This document shows, one piece after another, positions 2,527 to 5,380 of a stretch of DNA of 5,380 bases. This stretch comes from Minisyncoccota bacterium (lineage in GTDB: Bacteria > Patescibacteriota > Minisyncoccia > Minisyncoccales > Minisyncoccaceae). A program made the position numbers and the translations under genes. Below the pieces are notes generated by a model. The model was given only the letters and a program-made list of their open reading frames with translations. It was not told the origin of the DNA and ran no database searches. The stretch is from assembly GCA_028703995.1 (NCBI GenBank), contig JAQVLU010000025.1:1-5380 (forward strand), given 5' to 3'. Position 1 is the stretch's first letter. Each line of letters opens with the position of its first letter.

Positions 2527-5063
2527 TGTTTGATTTAAAAAAATCCAAAATAAATAAAAGTTTAAGTATCAGGTTTTTTGTATACTTTTTTAAATTTTTA
2601 AAGGGCTTGTCTCTTTTTCTCTTTATTGCTTCCATTCTTCTTTTAGCGCAAACTCTTTCTTTTGATAAAATGGATTATCAAATGATTTTCTTTTTCAACA
2701 TTTTCTTTTTATCTTGTTTTATGTTGTTTTCTAACATTGCTTCTTTTTTTACCTATTTTACTAGAAAGACAAGAAAAATTGATACTTCTTTAGAAAATGA
2801 AGAATTAAATCTTGCAGATTTTCTTTCAATAGAGTCTGCTTTAAGAATAAAGAAAGCGCTCAAGTTCGCAAGGAGAAAAAAAGTTTCTATAAACTCAAGC
2901 ATTTTACTTTACTTTATTTTGAATTTTAAGAATAAAAAAATAGATTTTATTCTAATGAGGCTCCTTATAAATAAAAAAGAATTGCTCCCCATCATTAAAG
3001 AAAGAATGCTTTCAACAAAAGATATTGATAACAGTACAAATGTAGAGTACACATTAGATTTAATCATTTTAGAAGCGGCTAAGGCGTGCATAAGAAGAAA
3101 AGGGCAAAATATTAAAGTGGGAGACATCCTATCAGCTTTATCAAAAATAGAACCTTCACTTAAAGAAGAATTAAGAAAAAGAAATCTTAAAAAAGAAGAT
3201 CTTGATAATGTAAATTTTTGGCAAGAAACTTTAATGAAAAAAATAGACGATAACAAGATTTGGTGGAGCAAGGACAATTTATCTAAATTAGGGAGTTTAG
3301 CTAAAGATTGGGCTAGTGGTTTTACGCCTACACTAGATAAATATTCTATTGATCTTTCTAAGGTTGTTCAAAGGGTGGGTTTTATGCAAATTATTGGACA
3401 TGAGGAAGAGAGAAGCCAAGTAGAAAGAATTTTAATCAGAGATAGTGAAAACAACATTCTTCTTGTTGGAGAGAACGGTGTTGGAAGATCTAGCGTTGTG
3501 AGAGCTATTGCTCAACGAAGTTTTTTAAATAAATCATTACCTGCAATCAATGGAAAAAGGTTTGTTGAACTTAACTTGTCTCAAATACTAACTCAAACAA
3601 GTTCTATAGATGAAGTAGAAAATATTTTAGACGTTTGTTTTAGAGAAGCTTCTTATGCAGGAAACATTATTTTAATTTTAAGTGATTTTGATAACTATAT
3701 TAATGATAAAGTGGGAGCTGGTCTTGTTGATATATCTTCATTAATTGTTCCTTATTTAAAGTTTGATGAGTTTAAGTTTATTGCGTTAACTTCTTTTTCT
3801 GGACTTCATAAATATATAGAGTACAAGCCTCAAGTTTTATCTTTGTTTGAAAAAGTTGAAATAAAAGAAACTACAAAAGACGAAACAATTTTAATTATGG
3901 AAAGGGAGATTCCTTTTATTGAATATAAGTATAATGTTTTTATTACTTATTCAGCTATTCTAAAAATCATTGAACTTTCAGAAAAATATATTCACGACAA
4001 TCCTTTTCCAAAAAAGGCAGTTACTCTTTTAACTGATACAGCTGTTTATGTGAACTCTGTAACAAAAGGAAAGATTGTTTTAGCGAGTCACATTGAAGAT
4101 ATTATTTCCGAAAAAACAGATATTCCCGTTGGAAAAATATCTTCTGACGAAAGAGAAGTTTTGCTTAATTTAGAAAACTTAATCCACCAAAGAATTATTA
4201 ATCAAGTAGAGGCAGTAAACGAAATATCAGCTTCTTTAAGAAGAGCAAGGTCTGGAATGAAAACAAAGAATGGGCCAATGGGAACTTTTCTTTTCTTAGG
4301 ACCTACAGGAGTTGGAAAAACGGAAACAGCCAAAGCCTTAGCCGAAGTTTACTTTGGTTCTGAATCAAAAATGATTAGGTTTGATATGTCTGAATTCCAA
4401 ACAAACGAAGATATTAAACGATTTATTGGAGATGATAATTCTCCAGGATTACTTGCAACAAATGTCAGAGAGAATCCTTTTTCTTTAGTTCTTTTTGATG
4501 AAATAGAAAAATCTCATCCAAATATTTTAAATTTACTTCTTCAAATATTAGATGAGGGTTATATGACCGACTCATTGCAACGAAAAATTGATTTTTCAAA
4601 CACTATCATTATCGCTACTTCAAACGCAGGGTATCAGATAATATTAGACGCCATAAAAGAAAACAAAGCAACGGATTTAATTAAACAAGAGATCTTTGAT
4701 TATGTTTTTGATAAAGGTATTTTCAGACCAGAGCTTATTAATAGGTTTGATTCTTCGGTTATCTTTAAGGCTTTGACAAAAGATAATTTGCTTCAAATAG
4801 CTGATTTAAGAATAAAAAAATTGCAACACAATCTAGCAAAAAAACAAATCGCTTTAAATGTTTCCGCAAAAGCAAAAATGGAGATTGTGGAGCTTAGCTA
4901 TAATCCTCAATTTGGAGCAAGAGAGATAAAAAGAGTTTTACAAGAAAAAGTAGAGAATGTTTTAGCAAAAGCATTTTTAGCTGAAGAAATACAAGAAGGA
5001 GATAGTGTTTTAATAAACGAAAACTTTGAAATTATTATTGAAAAAAGAAACTATGAAGAATAA
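2526..5063 (+). CDS. membrane-anchored Clp/Hsp100-like AAA+ ATPase with degenerate first ATPase module
   Basis: The 845 residues have the ClpA/B/C order with major differences. Two membrane helices (about 25-44 and 52-78), flanked by basic residues, put both ends in the cytoplasm. A helical region (about 95-230) resembles the double Clp N-domain repeat. D1 (about 285-530) is degenerate: Walker A is GENGVGRSS (315-323) with Arg321 for lysine, the Walker B position reads LILSDFD (383-389) with Ser386 for aspartate, and the paired arginine fingers are replaced (VLSLF, 437-441). D2 (about 540-845) is intact: Walker A GPTGVGKTE (592-600), Walker B LVLFDE (654-659), sensor-1 Asn700 in TSNAG, arginine finger Arg740 in FRPELINRF, and sensor-2 GAR (797-799). 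Neither pore loop keeps its aromatic: D1 has SSID (359-362) where KYRG is expected, and D2 has DDNSPG in place of the longer GYVGYEEGG type. I see no ClpB middle domain and no ClpP-docking insertion. D2 probably hydrolyses ATP, but threading of unfolded substrates is doubtful. It overlaps both neighbours. Confidence 0.9.
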   Translation: MFDLKKSKINKSLSIRFFVYFFKFLKGLSLFLFIASILLLAQTLSFDKMDYQMIFFFNIFFLSCFMLFSNIASFFTYFTRKTRKIDTSLENEELNLADFLSIESALRIKKALKFARRKKVSINSSILLYFILNFKNKKIDFILMRLLINKKELLPIIKERMLSTKDIDNSTNVEYTLDLIILEAAKACIRRKGQNIKVGDILSALSKIEPSLKEELRKRNLKKEDLDNVNFWQETLMKKIDDNKIWWSKDNLSKLGSLAKDWASGFTPTLDKYSIDLSKVVQRVGFMQIIGHEEERSQVERILIRDSENNILLVGENGVGRSSVVRAIAQRSFLNKSLPAINGKRFVELNLSQILTQTSSIDEVENILDVCFREASYAGNIILILSDFDNYINDKVGAGLVDISSLIVPYLKFDEFKFIALTSFSGLHKYIEYKPQVLSLFEKVEIKETTKDETILIMEREIPFIEYKYNVFITYSAILKIIELSEKYIHDNPFPKKAVTLLTDTAVYVNSVTKGKIVLASHIEDIISEKTDIPVGKISSDEREVLLNLENLIHQRIINQVEAVNEISASLRRARSGMKTKNGPMGTFLFLGPTGVGKTETAKALAEVYFGSESKMIRFDMSEFQTNEDIKRFIGDDNSPGLLATNVRENPFSLVLFDEIEKSHPNILNLLLQILDEGYMTDSLQRKIDFSNTIIIATSNAGYQIILDAIKENKATDLIKQEIFDYVFDKGIFRPELINRFDSSVIFKALTKDNLLQIADLRIKKLQHNLAKKQIALNVSAKAKMEIVELSYNPQFGAREIKRVLQEKVENVLAKAFLAEEIQEGDSVLINENFEIIIEKRNYEE

Positions 5064-5380
5064 ATCTTTCACTTTAATAGAAATTCTTGTTGTTATCATT
5101 ATTGTTGGCTTACTTGCTGGCTTAATTATCACTTCTACTTCTTCTTACATTAACGAAGCAAATAGAGTTAAAAGTATTGCTTTTTCCGATAAAATTAAAA
5201 AAGAACATTCTTTAGACTCTGGTATTTTAGAATGGAATTTTAATGAAAAATCTGGTTCTGTAGCGTCAGATGTTTGGGGCTCTAAAAATGGGGCTTTAAA
5301 TTCTTTTAATTTTGATACAAATTCTGGTTGGAGAAGTGGAGACGATTGTGTTTTGGGAGGATGTCTTCAATTTGATGGAG
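5053..5380 (+). CDS. type IV prepilin-like protein with LamG-type domain (partial, 3' end beyond window)
   Basis: The gene starts inside the end of the AAA+ gene (11-base overlap, different frame), and 109 codons are visible. The N-terminus MKNKS-FTLIEILVVIIIVG is a class III prepilin signal: a short basic leader, then Phe at +1, Glu at +5 and a hydrophobic helix (through about residue 26) that anchors the subunit before assembly. The residue before the cleavage site is Ser5, not the usual Gly. After a polar helix (about 32-52), residues from about 56 (ILEWNFNEKSG, then DVWGSKNGAL and CLQFDG) match the start of a LamG / concanavalin-like jelly-roll domain, usually a carbohydrate or protein ligand binder. 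Two Cys (99 and 104, in DDCVLGGC) may form a disulfide. It is likely a minor pilin or pseudopilin, or a surface protein processed by a prepilin peptidase. The coupled position suggests it is made together with the AAA+ protein. Confidence 0.85.
   Translation, partial: MKNKSFTLIEILVVIIIVGLLAGLIITSTSSYINEANRVKSIAFSDKIKKEHSLDSGILEWNFNEKSGSVASDVWGSKNGALNSFNFDTNSGWRSGDDCVLGGCLQFDG

Noticed and set aside
2909..3277. Open frame of 122 codons on the - strand
   Set aside because: It is fully antisense to the N-domain region of the AAA+ gene, has a low-complexity Ser/Leu/Phe-rich translation, and is explained by AT-rich coding on the other strand.
2526..5063. Annotation as ClpB disaggregase or ClpC protease subunit
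   Set aside because: D2 and the domain order are Clp-like. However, the membrane helices, the dead D1, the missing pore aromatics, and the absence of a middle domain or ClpP loop argue against naming it clpB or clpC.
174..5063. Alternative genetic code with TGA read as Gly or Trp
   Set aside because: No conserved domain needs an in-frame TGA, glycine uses GGA/GGT and tryptophan TGG throughout, and every visible gene stops at TAA.
1..5380. tRNA, rRNA, CRISPR array, insertion sequence or attachment site
   Set aside because: I saw no cloverleaf, no regularly spaced repeats, no transposase motifs and no terminal inverted repeats. The only non-coding structures are the leader, the terminators and the divergent promoter region.

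Overview
The window looks like a piece of an AT-rich bacterial chromosome (roughly 30% G+C by eye), most likely from a Candidate Phyla Radiation (Patescibacteria, possibly Parcubacteria-like) organism. I infer this from five things: the low-GC coding style, the absence of Shine-Dalgarno motifs before all seven starts, an isolated rplJ-rplL pair, a membrane-tethered Clp-like ATPase, and a prepilin carrying a LamG-type domain. The last two are gene types I associate with that group. The lineage is an inference from gene content, not a measured placement. The standard genetic code fits: no in-frame TGA is needed, and all six visible stops are TAA.

Region 1 (1-1170, + strand) is a complete ribosomal stalk operon. 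A clear sigma-70-type promoter is followed by an L10-leader-type attenuator, in which a long-range stem and an intrinsic terminator compete for the same bases. Then come rplJ (L10), rplL (L7/L12), and a strong terminator that should work in both directions. No rplK/rplA lies in the 173 bases upstream and no rpoB follows.

Region 2 (1177-2060, - strand) converges on that terminator. A promoter with TTGACA and TATAAT boxes drives a 34-residue, extremely acidic small protein and, 20 bases later, a membrane-anchored thioredoxin-fold protein with a CPHC active site and a PepSY-like segment. The promoter is overlaid by two inverted repeats that could be operators.

Region 3 (about 2117-5380, + strand) is divergent from region 2 and holds three overlapping genes: a 124-residue membrane protein, an 845-residue membrane-anchored Clp/Hsp100-like AAA+ protein, and the start of a type IV prepilin-like protein with a LamG-type domain, cut by the window edge. 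The stop and start of the first two share one base (TAATG), and the second and third overlap by 11 bases, so they are very likely co-transcribed and translationally coupled.

The most interesting object is the AAA+ protein. Its second ATPase module has every catalytic motif. Its first has lost the Walker A lysine, the Walker B aspartate and the arginine fingers. Both substrate-gripping pore loops have lost their aromatic residue, and the D2 loop is about six residues shorter. With two N-terminal membrane helices and no visible ClpP-docking loop or ClpB middle domain, it looks like a membrane remodelling or assembly ATPase rather than a standard unfoldase. Its partners may be the small membrane protein and the pilin-like surface protein encoded beside it.
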